Below are positions 9,474 to 17,868 of a DNA stretch of 64,000 nt, in pieces (position 1 is the first letter of the stretch; each line of letters opens with the position of its first letter). The stretch comes from Dokdonella_A sp963775445 (lineage in GTDB: Bacteria; Pseudomonadota; Gammaproteobacteria; Xanthomonadales; Rhodanobacteraceae). The notes beneath the pieces were generated by a model, which did not search any database, was not told where the DNA came from, and worked only from the letters and a program-made list of their open reading frames with translations. The DNA lies in NCBI GenBank assembly GCA_963775445.1, contig CAVZIT010000006.1, positions 248,001 to 312,000 of the forward strand, in the 5' to 3' direction. The position numbers and the translations under genes are program-made.

Positions 9474-10208
9474 TTAATCCACGCCGAAGGACTGCAGACT
9501 CACCGGTGTAGTTGGGGCACATACGCCAATCTGGTTCGTGTCCATCGTCACGGCACCGTTTCTCGCCAAGAGAGAGCCGTGCGAAGTAGCGCTTGTCGTC
9601 AGCGTGATGCTCGTGAGGGCGAGCGTATTCCCCACGAATGCGCTGCCGGTACCGAGTGTCTCGGAACTACCCACCTGCCAGAAGACATTACAATCGGAGC
9701 CGCCGTTGATGACGACCACGCTCGCGGCACTCGCCGTCGTCAGCGAGCTGCCTATCTGGAAAATAAAAACGGCGTTGGGATCGCCTTGGGCGTCGAGAGT
9801 GAGTGTTCCAGTCAGCTGAGCCGATGACGAAAAACAATAGACGGCGGATGTGAGTGTAAGTCCACCGAGATCAGTGCCCGTGAGGTTCGTATTGCATGCT
9901 TGGCCCGCCAGCGCGTTGTAAGCCGTGGTGAGGTCGGTCTGAGCTCCCTGCGCCACGGCATCATTCGAGTGAAGTGTTCCGGTCAGAGTACCGGGGGGAA
10001 ACCCTGTGATCGCGGTACCGGGGCTGACGCCCACGTCGCCGGTCACCGTGGTGGCGCCGGTGTTTGTCACCGTCGAGCCCCCTAGAACCGCGAAGTCTCC
10101 TGCCCCGCCGAGCGGAGGAGCCACTTGGGCGAATGCGGGAAAGACGCCCCCGAATAAGAGCATTCCCAAACCGAGAATACTGACGTGTTGACATGTAATC
10201 TTTGACAT
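9474..10208 (-). CDS. Ice-binding (DUF3494) family exported protein
   Basis: A 244-residue protein with a signal peptide (hydrophobic run SILGLGMLLFGGVFPAFA) followed by a DUF3494 beta-solenoid: LGGAGDFAVLGGSTVTNTG, VTGDVGVSPGTAITGF, then VFIFQIGSSLTT and NVFWQVGSS blocks. Family members adsorb to ice crystals or, in some lineages, act as cell-surface adhesins. A threonine/serine-rich, low-charge surface is visible throughout. ATG 10208 is preferred over an ATG seven codons earlier because it opens directly on the signal peptide. The gene lies alone between the two tRNA-Leu end copies, so it looks like cargo of an inserted segment. Confidence 0.88.
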   Translation of the reverse strand: MSKITCQHVSILGLGMLLFGGVFPAFAQVAPPLGGAGDFAVLGGSTVTNTGATTVTGDVGVSPGTAITGFPPGTLTGTLHSNDAVAQGAQTDLTTAYNALAGQACNTNLTGTDLGGLTLTSAVYCFSSSAQLTGTLTLDAQGDPNAVFIFQIGSSLTTASAASVVVINGGSDCNVFWQVGSSETLGTGSAFVGNTLALTSITLTTSATSHGSLLARNGAVTMDTNQIGVCAPTTPVSLQSFGVD

Positions 10209-10726
10209 GTGCGTCTCCCTAATGAACACGGCTATCCGCGCCTCTGTCTTGCCGTATCAAGTCCGCAGCGCAGAGGGGCTACCCCATTCGATCTTCGGCG
10301 CGGTGGAAAGACGTTCGCATCCTACGCCCGAAGCCGCGTGCGGCCGATGCGGGATCCAAAATTGCGGCCCGGCCGGCGTGACTGTCTGTGCGCTGCCGCA
10401 CATAGGCGAAGAAAGGACACGTGCGAACAAGTGAGTCGCCCCGGGCGATCCTGGAGGCTGTTTGCTTTGACTCGAGCCGTCGTGGCCTGACGCCGACCGG
10501 CGTCGCCGATAGTAAGCCGCTTCGGCTTCGACTTCGGCTTCGGCTGGCGGCACGTTCCCCGATCGGCCCCAGCAGCGGTTGTGCTTGAATCAATCTACCC
10601 AGGGTGGCGCCACAACGTCAAAGGCCGTGCCTTGGCCGAAGGCGAAGCTTGACCGTCGTGTGTTGGTTTGTGATAGGACGACGACAGATAAAGATTTTTT
10701 CTTTACTATCAATTCGATAGAACACT

Positions 10727-10755
10727 TTCGAGTCCTCTTCTGGCACCATTTTGCA
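10727..10755 (+). repeat. attR-like copy of the tRNA-Leu 3' end
   Basis: Matches 8982-9010 with one G missing in the acceptor stem (CTGGC instead of CTGGGC) and one extra T near the end. The segment between the copies is about 1.7 kb. The T-arm half TTCGAGTCCTCTTC is identical. Confidence 0.7.
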
Positions 10756-10792
10756 GATTCGCAAGCTTCATAAAGTCCTGACTTGTCTCCTG

Positions 10793-10817
10793 AACCCCGC
10801 ATACCAGTGGGGTTTTT
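10793..10817 (+). terminator. Rho-independent terminator beyond the attR-like copy
   Basis: AACCCC (10793-10798) pairs with GGGGTT (10809-10814) around a 10-base loop and runs into TTTTT. No gene ends just before it. The simplest reading is that it is the original terminator of tRNA-Leu, pushed away by the insertion. Confidence 0.65.
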
Positions 10818-11163
10818 CGCATGGGGAGCGCCCCCGACCCTCCCATCTTGATCGCGCAGGAGATCAAACAATTCGGGATACCGTGCCACGCTGATCGAGC
10901 GCGAGCACTTCGTTGCGCAGGCCTCCAAGAAGCTACTCGACACGCGGCGGATGAAATATCACGGGTGTGATCGATAGCGCGCGTGTGAAAAGTTCAACCT
11001 GACCCAGATTCTTGTATCGCTTGGCGCGCCCACCGGCTTTTCCGCCGGCCACTTGAAACTGCTTTGGAAGCGCATCCAAGCGGCAGATGTCGGTTGCGGC
11101 TACCTGGCCCAAGATCCGCACTCCCTTTGCGGAGGCTGAAGCACGAGGGCAATCATTGCGCTG

Positions 11164-12672
11164 GTGTTGATCGCCGCAACCATGGGTGTGCCGGCTGCTT
11201 CCGCCGAGGAGACACATTCGCAGCCGCCTCCGGAAAAGCTGGGTTCGGTCACGTTTGCGATCTCGTGCGCGCCGGGCATCTCACATGAGTTCGAGCGCGC
11301 TGTCGCCCTGTTACATTCTTTCGCGTACACCGCCTCGGAAAAGGCTTTTCGGGATGTCTTCGCAGCCGATCCATCCTGTGCGATGGCACATCGGGGCGTG
11401 GCGATGTCCTATTTTCACCAGCTGTGGAGCCCGCCCGGCGCGGTCGAACTAAGCAAGGGCCAAGCAGAAATCGACCAGGCCGTGCAGCTCCATGCCGGAT
11501 CGGAGCGCGAACGACAGCTCATTGCCGCAACTGCTGCTTATTACCGTGACGCCGAACATCTGCCGCCTGCGGTTCGCGCCAAAGCCTATATGGAAGCGAT
11601 GAGCGTAGCTGCAAGAAGCAACCCGAAGGATACCGAAGTCCAGGTCTTCTACGCGCTGTCTCTCATCGCCACGGCAGCGCCCGAAGACCGATCCCACGCG
11701 AACCAGAAGCACGCTGCAGCTATCCTGGAGCCGATTTATCGCGAACACCCGTTTCACCCCGGCGTCGCCCATTACCTGATCCATGCCTATGACAGTGCGG
11801 AGTTGGCGCCGCGCGGTCTGGCGGCGGCGTGCGCCTATTCGAAGATTGCGCCCTCTGCTCCGCATGCGCTGCAAATGCCATCGCACATTTTCACGCGTCT
11901 TGGCCTGTGGAATGACTCGATTGCGTCAAACATTTCCGCGATTTCGGCAGCGCGCAGCGAAGGTGATCTGGGCGAAGAACTCCATGCGATGGATTACCTG
12001 GTATACGCGTACCTCCAGCGTGGGCGGGAAGCCGAAGCGGAACACGTGGTCGAGACGCTGAATACACTGGGCATCTTGCGTGGAAGTGATTTCAAGGTCG
12101 GCTACGCTGCGACCGCCATGCCGGTACGACTCGCGATGGAGCGTCACAAATGGGATGCTGCCGTTGCGCTGCAGCCACTCCCTGAATCCGCACCGCATGT
12201 GGCGGCTATCGTTTATTGGGCGCGCGCCGTAGTCAACGCGCGCGCTGGCGATCCGCAAGCGGCCAACGATGACATCGCGCGGCTGGAAACCTGCCGACAC
12301 CAACTACAGATTGCCGGAAATGCGTACTGGGCAACGCAGGTGGAAGTGCTGAGCAAGGAAGCCAAAGCCTGGCAGTCGGCGGCGCGTTCTCATGGTGACG
12401 AAGCGATTCAACGACTGCGGGACGCAGCTGACGAGGAAGATGGCGTTGAGAAGCTGCCGGTGACACCAGGCCCGATCGTTCCGGCACGCGAGCAGCTTGG
12501 AGACTTGTTCTTGACACTGAATCGACCAAGGGAAGCCTTGCGAGAATGTCGGACGACTCTGGTCGCCGCGCCCGGCAGGCGCGGTGCGCTCATGGGCGCG
12601 ACCCAAGCGGCCGATCTCATCGGCGATACTCGAAGGGCAAGCAAGATGCGCGCAATTCTTGCGAACCCGTGA
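11164..12672 (+). CDS. Exported TPR-like repeat protein
   Basis: A 502-residue protein with a short signal peptide (LVLIAATMGVPAASAEE) and a long helical-repeat body. Examples are AFRDVFAADPSCAMAHRGVAMSY, HYLIHAYDSAELAPRGLAAA and DYLVYAYLQRGREAEAEHV, with a final TPR (PAREQLGDLFLTLNRPREAL). Similar exported TPR proteins are common in Xanthomonadales and acidobacteria without known function. The start is uncertain: GTG 11164 and TTG 11167 are candidates, GAGGG at 11145-11149 is best placed for a rarer ATT at 11155, and a stop at 11137 bars longer forms. It stands alone, outside the tRNA-flanked segment. Confidence 0.8.
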   Translation: MLIAATMGVPAASAEETHSQPPPEKLGSVTFAISCAPGISHEFERAVALLHSFAYTASEKAFRDVFAADPSCAMAHRGVAMSYFHQLWSPPGAVELSKGQAEIDQAVQLHAGSERERQLIAATAAYYRDAEHLPPAVRAKAYMEAMSVAARSNPKDTEVQVFYALSLIATAAPEDRSHANQKHAAAILEPIYREHPFHPGVAHYLIHAYDSAELAPRGLAAACAYSKIAPSAPHALQMPSHIFTRLGLWNDSIASNISAISAARSEGDLGEELHAMDYLVYAYLQRGREAEAEHVVETLNTLGILRGSDFKVGYAATAMPVRLAMERHKWDAAVALQPLPESAPHVAAIVYWARAVVNARAGDPQAANDDIARLETCRHQLQIAGNAYWATQVEVLSKEAKAWQSAARSHGDEAIQRLRDAADEEDGVEKLPVTPGPIVPAREQLGDLFLTLNRPREALRECRTTLVAAPGRRGALMGATQAADLIGDTRRASKMRAILANP

Positions 12673-13061
12673 CGCGTTCACGCATCGCCGGAGGACCAGA
12701 TCATCGCGATATCCCGCGGCAGCGTTCGCCGCGTCAGTAAAGGTCGGACCGCGAGTCGGCCAAGCGACCTATTGCAGCGCGGCAGATTTGCCGGTAGCTT
12801 CTGTGGCTGTCTTGAGGTCCTATCCGATGCCTGCCTGTGCAATGCAACCATTGATCGTTACCAGCGCCCGCATGGCCGCCGGAATGACGTCGCGCGCGCG
12901 CCGACCGGAACGCTCGCATCCTGCCGGGTAGGCCATCGATTGGTTTGTACTGAATTCGACGAAAAACCCGGCCGCTGCGCCGGGTTTTTTTGTGGGTTTG
13001 TGTCCGGGCGCATGGCGGCGCGCGAAGAAGGCTCCGGCCATCCGTGACCGGACTTTTCAAC
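12673..13061. other. Intergenic stretch before the arginine cluster
   Basis: I see no gene here. An open run continues past the TPR gene in another frame to about 12931 but lacks a convincing start or similarity. The only clear element is the terminator at 12964-12991, which lies nearly 300 bases after the TPR stop. Confidence 0.5.
12964..12991 (+). terminator. Strong rho-independent terminator
   Basis: AAACCCGGC (12964-12972) pairs with GCCGGGTTT (12979-12987) over loop CGCTGC, with seven T residues. It isolates the arginine cluster from upstream transcription, or could end an unrecognised small RNA. Confidence 0.85.
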
Positions 13062-13082
13062 ATGAGGCGCTGTTTTCGATGA
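13062..13082 (+). promoter_or_regulatory. Possible arginine-rich leader mini-ORF
   Basis: ATG at 13062 opens a six-codon frame, Met-Arg-Arg-Cys-Phe-Arg (AGG, CGC, TGT, TTT, CGA), whose TGA overlaps the ATG of the arginine gene that follows (CGATGA). Three of six codons are arginine. This could couple translation to arginyl-tRNA supply, but no good ribosome site is visible and chance is possible. Confidence 0.3.
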
Positions 13083-14116
13083 CGATTCGCCATTTTCTGA
13101 GTACGCAGGACTGGACGCGCACCGAACTGGATGAACTGCTTGTCCAGGCCGCCGTGTTCAAGCGTTCGAAGCTCGGCAGCCAGTTGCAGGGCAAGTCGAT
13201 CGCACTGCTGTTCTTCAATCCGTCGATGCGCACGCGCACGAGCTTCGAAGTGGGCGCATTTCAGCTCGGCGGTCACGCGATCGTGCTCGCACCGGGCAAG
13301 GACGCGTGGCCGATAGAGTTCGACATCGGTGCGGTAATGGATGGCGAAGCGGAGGAACACATGGTCGAAGTCGCGCGCGTGTTGTCGCGTTACGTCGACC
13401 TGATCGGCGTGCGCGCGTTTCCGAAATTCGAGGACTGGGAAATCGACCGCGAGGATCGCGTGCTGCGCGCGTTCGCCGAGCACGCAACGGTTCCGGTGAT
13501 CAACATGGAAACGATCACGCATCCTTGCCAGGAACTCGCGCATATCCAGGCTCTGCAGCAACATTTCGATGACGACCCCGGATCAAGTCCGGGGCAGGCT
13601 CTGCGTGGGAAGAAATACCTGCTCACATGGACCTATCACCCTCGGCCATTGAACACGGCGGTTGCGAATTCCGCGCTGCAGATCGCCACGCGCTACGGCA
13701 TGGACGTGACGCTGTTGTGCCCGACGCCGGAATACGTGCTCGATCCGCGCTACATGGATTTCGCGCGCCGGAATGTCGTCGAAAACGGCGGCTCACTCAC
13801 CATCAGCCACGATCCCGAAACTGCGTATCGCGGCGCGCAGGTGGTCTATGCAAAGAGCTGGGGTGCCTTGCCGTACTTCGGTCGCTGGGCTGATGAGCAA
13901 CCGATCCGCGACGCACACAAGCACTTCATGATCGACGCACCCAAGATGGCGCTCACCGACGATGCGGTATTCAGCCACTGCCTGCCGCTGCGCCGCAACG
14001 TCAAGGCGACCGACGCGGTGATGGATTCGCCGGCCTGCATTGCGATCGACGAGGCGGAGAATCGCCTGCACGTGCAGAAGGCAATCATGGCGCGGTTGGT
14101 CGCCGAGACGTGTTGA
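13079..14116 (+). CDS. argF': N-acetylornithine carbamoyltransferase
   Basis: Transfers a carbamoyl group to N-acetylornithine, giving N-acetylcitrulline. This route replaces ordinary ornithine carbamoyltransferase in Xanthomonadales. The 345-residue protein has the carbamoyl-phosphate motif SMRTRT (49-54), the HPCQELAH block (148-155), and HCLPLRRN near the end. Glu92 in AEEH is kept; this residue selects acetyl- over succinyl-ornithine in the Xanthomonas enzyme. Compared with my recollection of the Xanthomonas sequence, six extra residues lie at about 164-176 (DDPGSSPGQA), exactly where a REP-like palindrome sits in the DNA. First gene of the arginine cluster. Confidence 0.95.
   Translation: MTIRHFLSTQDWTRTELDELLVQAAVFKRSKLGSQLQGKSIALLFFNPSMRTRTSFEVGAFQLGGHAIVLAPGKDAWPIEFDIGAVMDGEAEEHMVEVARVLSRYVDLIGVRAFPKFEDWEIDREDRVLRAFAEHATVPVINMETITHPCQELAHIQALQQHFDDDPGSSPGQALRGKKYLLTWTYHPRPLNTAVANSALQIATRYGMDVTLLCPTPEYVLDPRYMDFARRNVVENGGSLTISHDPETAYRGAQVVYAKSWGALPYFGRWADEQPIRDAHKHFMIDAPKMALTDDAVFSHCLPLRRNVKATDAVMDSPACIAIDEAENRLHVQKAIMARLVAETC
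13576..13594 (+). repeat. REP-like palindrome inside the carbamoyltransferase gene
   Basis: CCCCGGA (13576-13582) and TCCGGGG (13588-13594) form a perfect inverted repeat around TCAAG. The same kind of palindrome is common between genes in many proteobacteria. Here it is translated in frame as DPGSSPG. Confidence 0.75.
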
Positions 14117-14162
14117 TGGCCGCCTTGGCGGTTTCCTGTCCCGATTTTCGAGAATGCATGCC

Positions 14163-15368
14163 ATGACCTCCCAGCAAGATATCGTCCTCGCCTTTTCCGG
14201 TGGCCTCGATACCAGTTTCTGCGTGCCATACCTCAAGGAACGCGGTTACGCCGTGCATACGGTGTTTGCCGACACGGGCGGTGTTTCCGACGAGGAGCGC
14301 GCTTATATCGAACAGCGCGCAGCGGAACTCGGCGCCGCCTCGCATCGCACGGTCGATGCAGCGCAGGCGATCTGGGACAGCTTCGTCAAGCCGCTGATCC
14401 AGGCCGGCGAGTTCTACCAAGGCCAATATCCCCTGCTCGTTTCGGATCGCTATGTGATCGTCGAGGAGTCATTGAGACTTTGCGATGAGTTCGGCACCCG
14501 GTTTTTCGCGCATGGCTGTACCGGCATGGGGAACGACCAGGTGCGTTTCGATCTTTCCGTCAAGGCGCTCGGCGACTACACGATCGTCGCGCCGATTCGC
14601 GAGATCCAGAAGGAACACACGCACACTCGCGCTTACGAACAGGCATACCTCAAGGCGCGCGGCTTCCACGTTCGCGCGAAGACGATGCAGTACACGATCA
14701 ACGAGAATGTGCTCGGCGTCACGATCTCCGGTGGCGAGATCGATCGCTGGGAAATACCGGACGACGGTGCGCAGGGCTGGTGCGCGCCGCGTGAGGAATG
14801 GCCCGCGCAGCCCCTGCGCGTTGAGATCACCTTCGCCGGCGGCGAAGCCGTCGCAATCGACGGGGCAGCGCTGCCCGGTGCCGAAATTCTGCAGCGGCTC
14901 AATCGCTCGTTCGCGCGCTACGGCGTCGGTCGCGGTCTCTATACCGGCGACACGACGATCGGCCTCAAGGGACGCATCGTGTTCGAGGCACCTGGTCTGA
15001 TCGCCTTGCAGACCGCCCATCGCGCGCTCGAGGAGGCAGTGCTGAGCAAGCAGCAGAACCGTTTCAAGCCCGAAGCCGGACGCAAGTGGACCGAACTTGT
15101 CTACGAAGGCTTCTACCACGACCCGTTGAAGGCCGACCTCGAATCGTTCCTCGCTTCGACCCAGCGCACGGTCAATGGCACGGTGACTTTGGAAACGCGC
15201 GGCGGTAGCGTCGATGCGATCGAGGTGAAGTCGCCGCATATTCTGCAGACGCCGAAAGCGACCTACGCGCAAGCCGCCGACTGGGGCGTTGCGGAGGCCG
15301 AAGGGTTCATCCGTCTGTACGGGATGAGTTCGACGCTGTGGGCCGAAGTCAATCGGGATTCGAAGTGA
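14163..15368 (+). CDS. argG: Argininosuccinate synthase
   Basis: ATP-dependent joining of citrulline and aspartate. In this pathway citrulline is produced after N-acetylcitrulline is deacetylated. The 401-residue protein opens with the ATP pyrophosphatase P-loop AFSGGLDTS, followed by the GCTGMGNDQVRFD block that binds citrulline and aspartate. ATG 14163 is preferred, with GAGA about nine bases upstream; ATG 14154 in the same frame would add three residues. It lies 46 bases after the carbamoyltransferase gene and overlaps argE by GTGA. Confidence 0.95.
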   Translation: MTSQQDIVLAFSGGLDTSFCVPYLKERGYAVHTVFADTGGVSDEERAYIEQRAAELGAASHRTVDAAQAIWDSFVKPLIQAGEFYQGQYPLLVSDRYVIVEESLRLCDEFGTRFFAHGCTGMGNDQVRFDLSVKALGDYTIVAPIREIQKEHTHTRAYEQAYLKARGFHVRAKTMQYTINENVLGVTISGGEIDRWEIPDDGAQGWCAPREEWPAQPLRVEITFAGGEAVAIDGAALPGAEILQRLNRSFARYGVGRGLYTGDTTIGLKGRIVFEAPGLIALQTAHRALEEAVLSKQQNRFKPEAGRKWTELVYEGFYHDPLKADLESFLASTQRTVNGTVTLETRGGSVDAIEVKSPHILQTPKATYAQAADWGVAEAEGFIRLYGMSSTLWAEVNRDSK

Positions 15369-16477
15369 GCGATTTGCTCGACGCCACGCTGGCGCATCTG
15401 CGTGCACTGGTCGCGTTCGACACGCGCAATCCGCCGCGCGCGATCGATTCGGGCGGAATCTTCGCCTATCTGCGCGATCAACTCCCCGGCTTCGAGTGCA
15501 AGATCACCGAGCACGGTGCAGGCGCGGTCAGTCTGCTTGCGGTTCGCGGCAACCCGAAGGTGTTGTTCAATGTGCACCTCGACACGGTGCCCGATTCGCC
15601 GCAGTGGAGCGCAAACCCGTTTGTCCTGCGTGTCGACGGCGATTGCGCGGTCGGCCTCGGCGCTTGCGATATCAAGGGTGCGGCTGCGGCACTCGTCGCA
15701 GCTGCTGCGCAGACGCATGGCGACGCAGCGTTCCTGTTTTCGAGCGACGAGGAAGGGAACGATGCGCGCTGCGTCAGAGCATTTCTTTCCTCTGCCCATT
15801 CCGCTGAAGATCAAGCCAAGCCGTCTTTCGACGCCGTCATCGTCGCCGAGCCCACGCGCTGCCAGGCGGTTCTCGCGCATCGCGGTATCAGCTCGGTGTC
15901 GATGCGCTTCGCGGGCCGCGCCGGCCACGCTTCGCGTGAGCAGGCACTCTGCGACAGCGCGTTGCATCAGTCAGCGCGCTGGGGTGCGCGCGCGCTCGAT
16001 CATGTCGAAACCCTCGCGCATACGCGCTTCGGTGGATTGACGGGACTGCGTTTCAACATCGGCCGCATCGAGGGCGGCATCAAGGCCAACGTGATCGCGC
16101 CGAGCGCGGAATTGCGTTTCGGATTTCGAACGCTGCCGTCGATGGATACGGAAGAATTGCTGCGAACCTTCCGCAGCCTCGCCGAACCCGAACCGGCCGA
16201 GTTCCTGGAAACCTTCCGCGGTCCTGCGCTGCCGGCAGGCGACGTCACCCAAGCCGAAGAACATCGTCTCGCCGCACGCGATCTCGCCGATGCGCTGGAC
16301 ATCCCGGTCGGCAATGCGGTCGATTTCTGGACCGAAGCCGCGCTGTTTTCCGATGCCGGTTTCACTGCGTTCGTTTTTGGTCCCGGCGATATCGCGCAAG
16401 CGCATTCGAGCGACGAATGGGTCGCGCTTGATCAGCTGCAGCGCTACGCGGAAAACATTTATCGAATTCTTGGTTGA
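15365..16477 (+). CDS. argE: Acetylornithine/acetylcitrulline deacetylase (M20 family)
   Basis: A 370-residue zinc amidohydrolase. Visible M20 landmarks are NVHLDTVPDS (first metal ligand and catalytic Asp), GLGACDIKGAAAA (bridging Asp), SSDEEGND (Glu pair), VAEPT and the late HSSDEWV histidine. By context it should remove the acetyl group from N-acetylcitrulline, as in Xanthomonas, to feed ArgG. The GTG start overlaps the argG stop, which implies translational coupling; an upstream ATG at 15338 would overlap more and is less likely. argB follows after 64 bases. Confidence 0.92.
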   Translation: MSDLLDATLAHLRALVAFDTRNPPRAIDSGGIFAYLRDQLPGFECKITEHGAGAVSLLAVRGNPKVLFNVHLDTVPDSPQWSANPFVLRVDGDCAVGLGACDIKGAAAALVAAAAQTHGDAAFLFSSDEEGNDARCVRAFLSSAHSAEDQAKPSFDAVIVAEPTRCQAVLAHRGISSVSMRFAGRAGHASREQALCDSALHQSARWGARALDHVETLAHTRFGGLTGLRFNIGRIEGGIKANVIAPSAELRFGFRTLPSMDTEELLRTFRSLAEPEPAEFLETFRGPALPAGDVTQAEEHRLAARDLADALDIPVGNAVDFWTEAALFSDAGFTAFVFGPGDIAQAHSSDEWVALDQLQRYAENIYRILG

Positions 16478-16541
16478 GAAGTGCAGCCAAGGATGGCCAC
16501 TTCTTGATTGTCGCGTTCCGGGATGATCGCAAGAGGAGCTC

Positions 16542-17864
16542 ATGAACGCCGAATCCCATCTCCAGATCCGCCAGACCATCGTGCGCCTCTTGTCGAGCAT
16601 GGCGAGCGCGCGCGAGATCGACCAGTATCTGAAGCGCTTCTCGCAACTCGATGCCAAGCGCTTTGCCGTGGTCAAGGTCGGCGGCGCCGTGCTGCGCGAC
16701 GATCTCGAGGCACTGACCTCGTCGCTCGCGTTCCTGCAACAGGTCGGACTGACTCCGATCGTCGTGCACGGCGCCGGGCCGCAACTGGATGAGGAACTCG
16801 CCGCGGCAGGCATCACCAAATGCAGCGTCGACGGCCTGCGCGTGACGTCAACCGAAACGCTCGCCATCGCGCGGCGCGTGTTCCAGATGCAGAACCTCAA
16901 CCTGGTCGAGGCGCTGCAGCAGGCGGATGCGCGCGCGACCTCGGTGCTCTCCGGTGTGTTCGAAGCCGAATTCATCGACCGGGAAACCTTGGGTCTGGTC
17001 GGAAAGGTTGCGCGCGTCAATCTGGCGCCGATCGAAGCCAGCCTGCGCGCGGGCTCGATCCCGGTCATCGCTTCGCTCGGCGAAACCAAGACCGGGCAGA
17101 TCCTCAACATCAATGCCGATTTCGCTGCGAACGAACTCGTGCATGCACTCAAGCCTTACAAGATCATCTTCCTGACCGGCAGCGGCGGGCTGCTCGATGT
17201 CGACGGCAAGGTCATTGATTCGATCAACCTCAGCACCGAGTACGACTCCCTGATCGCGCAGCGATGGCTCAACGGTGGCATGCGCCTGAAGATCGAACAG
17301 ATCAAGCAATTGCTGGACAATCTGCCCTTGTCATCTTCGGTGTCGATCACGAAGCCGGGTGAACTCGCGAAGGAGTTGTTCACCCACAAAGGCTCAGGCA
17401 CGCTGGTGCGTCGGGGCGAGCGTGTCGATATCCATCAGGGTTGGCAAGGGCTCGATCTCGAACGGTTGCGCGCACTTATCGAAGCAGGATTCAGGCGCAG
17501 GCTCGTCGCCGACTATTTCGAGCGCACGCAACCCTACCGGATCTATCTCAGCACGAACTATCGCGCCGCGTTGATTCTCGCGCGCGAGGAAGGCCACACC
17601 TATCTCGACAAGTTCGCGGTCGCCGACGATGCGCAAGGCGAGGGCCTCGGCCGTGCCGCCTGGCAGGTCATGCGCGCACAAAATCCGCAGTTGTTTTGGC
17701 GCTCGCGCCACGACAACGCGGTCAATGCGTTCTACGACACACAAGCCGACGGTTATTTGAAGGAGCCTGGGTGGAAAGTGTACTGGTACGGGCTCCGCGA
17801 CTTCGCGGATATCGAGCGCTGCGTCCTGCACTGTCGCGAACGCGCGGCAACGTTGTCGAATTGA
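16542..17864 (+). CDS. argB: Fused N-acetylglutamate kinase / N-acetylglutamate synthase
   Basis: A 440-residue bifunctional enzyme covering the first two steps of arginine synthesis. Residues 1 to about 285 are the amino-acid kinase fold (VVKVGGAVLRDD, VVHGAGPQLDEEL, INADFAANELVHAL, LTGSGGLLD). Residues about 300-440 are a GNAT domain (RIYLSTNYRAALILAREEGHTYLDKF, DAQGEGLGRAAWQVM). This 'vertebrate-like' NAGS-K arrangement is known from Xanthomonadales and explains why no separate argA is present. GGAG eight bases upstream of ATG supports the start. argC begins four bases after the stop. Confidence 0.95.
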   Translation: MNAESHLQIRQTIVRLLSSMASAREIDQYLKRFSQLDAKRFAVVKVGGAVLRDDLEALTSSLAFLQQVGLTPIVVHGAGPQLDEELAAAGITKCSVDGLRVTSTETLAIARRVFQMQNLNLVEALQQADARATSVLSGVFEAEFIDRETLGLVGKVARVNLAPIEASLRAGSIPVIASLGETKTGQILNINADFAANELVHALKPYKIIFLTGSGGLLDVDGKVIDSINLSTEYDSLIAQRWLNGGMRLKIEQIKQLLDNLPLSSSVSITKPGELAKELFTHKGSGTLVRRGERVDIHQGWQGLDLERLRALIEAGFRRRLVADYFERTQPYRIYLSTNYRAALILAREEGHTYLDKFAVADDAQGEGLGRAAWQVMRAQNPQLFWRSRHDNAVNAFYDTQADGYLKEPGWKVYWYGLRDFADIERCVLHCRERAATLSN

Positions 17865-17868
17865 TGCG

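Larger units (their letters stand above)
10209..11139. other. Long non-coding stretch holding the island boundary
   Basis: No gene could be supported. It contains a CTTCGG-type hexamer repeat (about 10520-10546), the second tRNA-Leu end copy (10727-10755) and a terminator (10793-10817). Beyond that are short open runs on the + strand without recognisable similarity. Confidence 0.5.

Noticed and set aside
9318..9827. A 169-codon + strand frame covering the end of the ice-binding gene
   Set aside because: Largely antisense to the DUF3494 gene and without similarity.
10520..10546. CTTCGG-type hexamer repeat as a regulatory element
   Set aside because: Simple low-complexity run with no associated promoter or gene; not enough to call a function.
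10984..11139. An open run of about 50 codons upstream of the TPR protein gene
   Set aside because: No start codon with a ribosome site and no recognisable similarity; could be chance in this GC-rich DNA.
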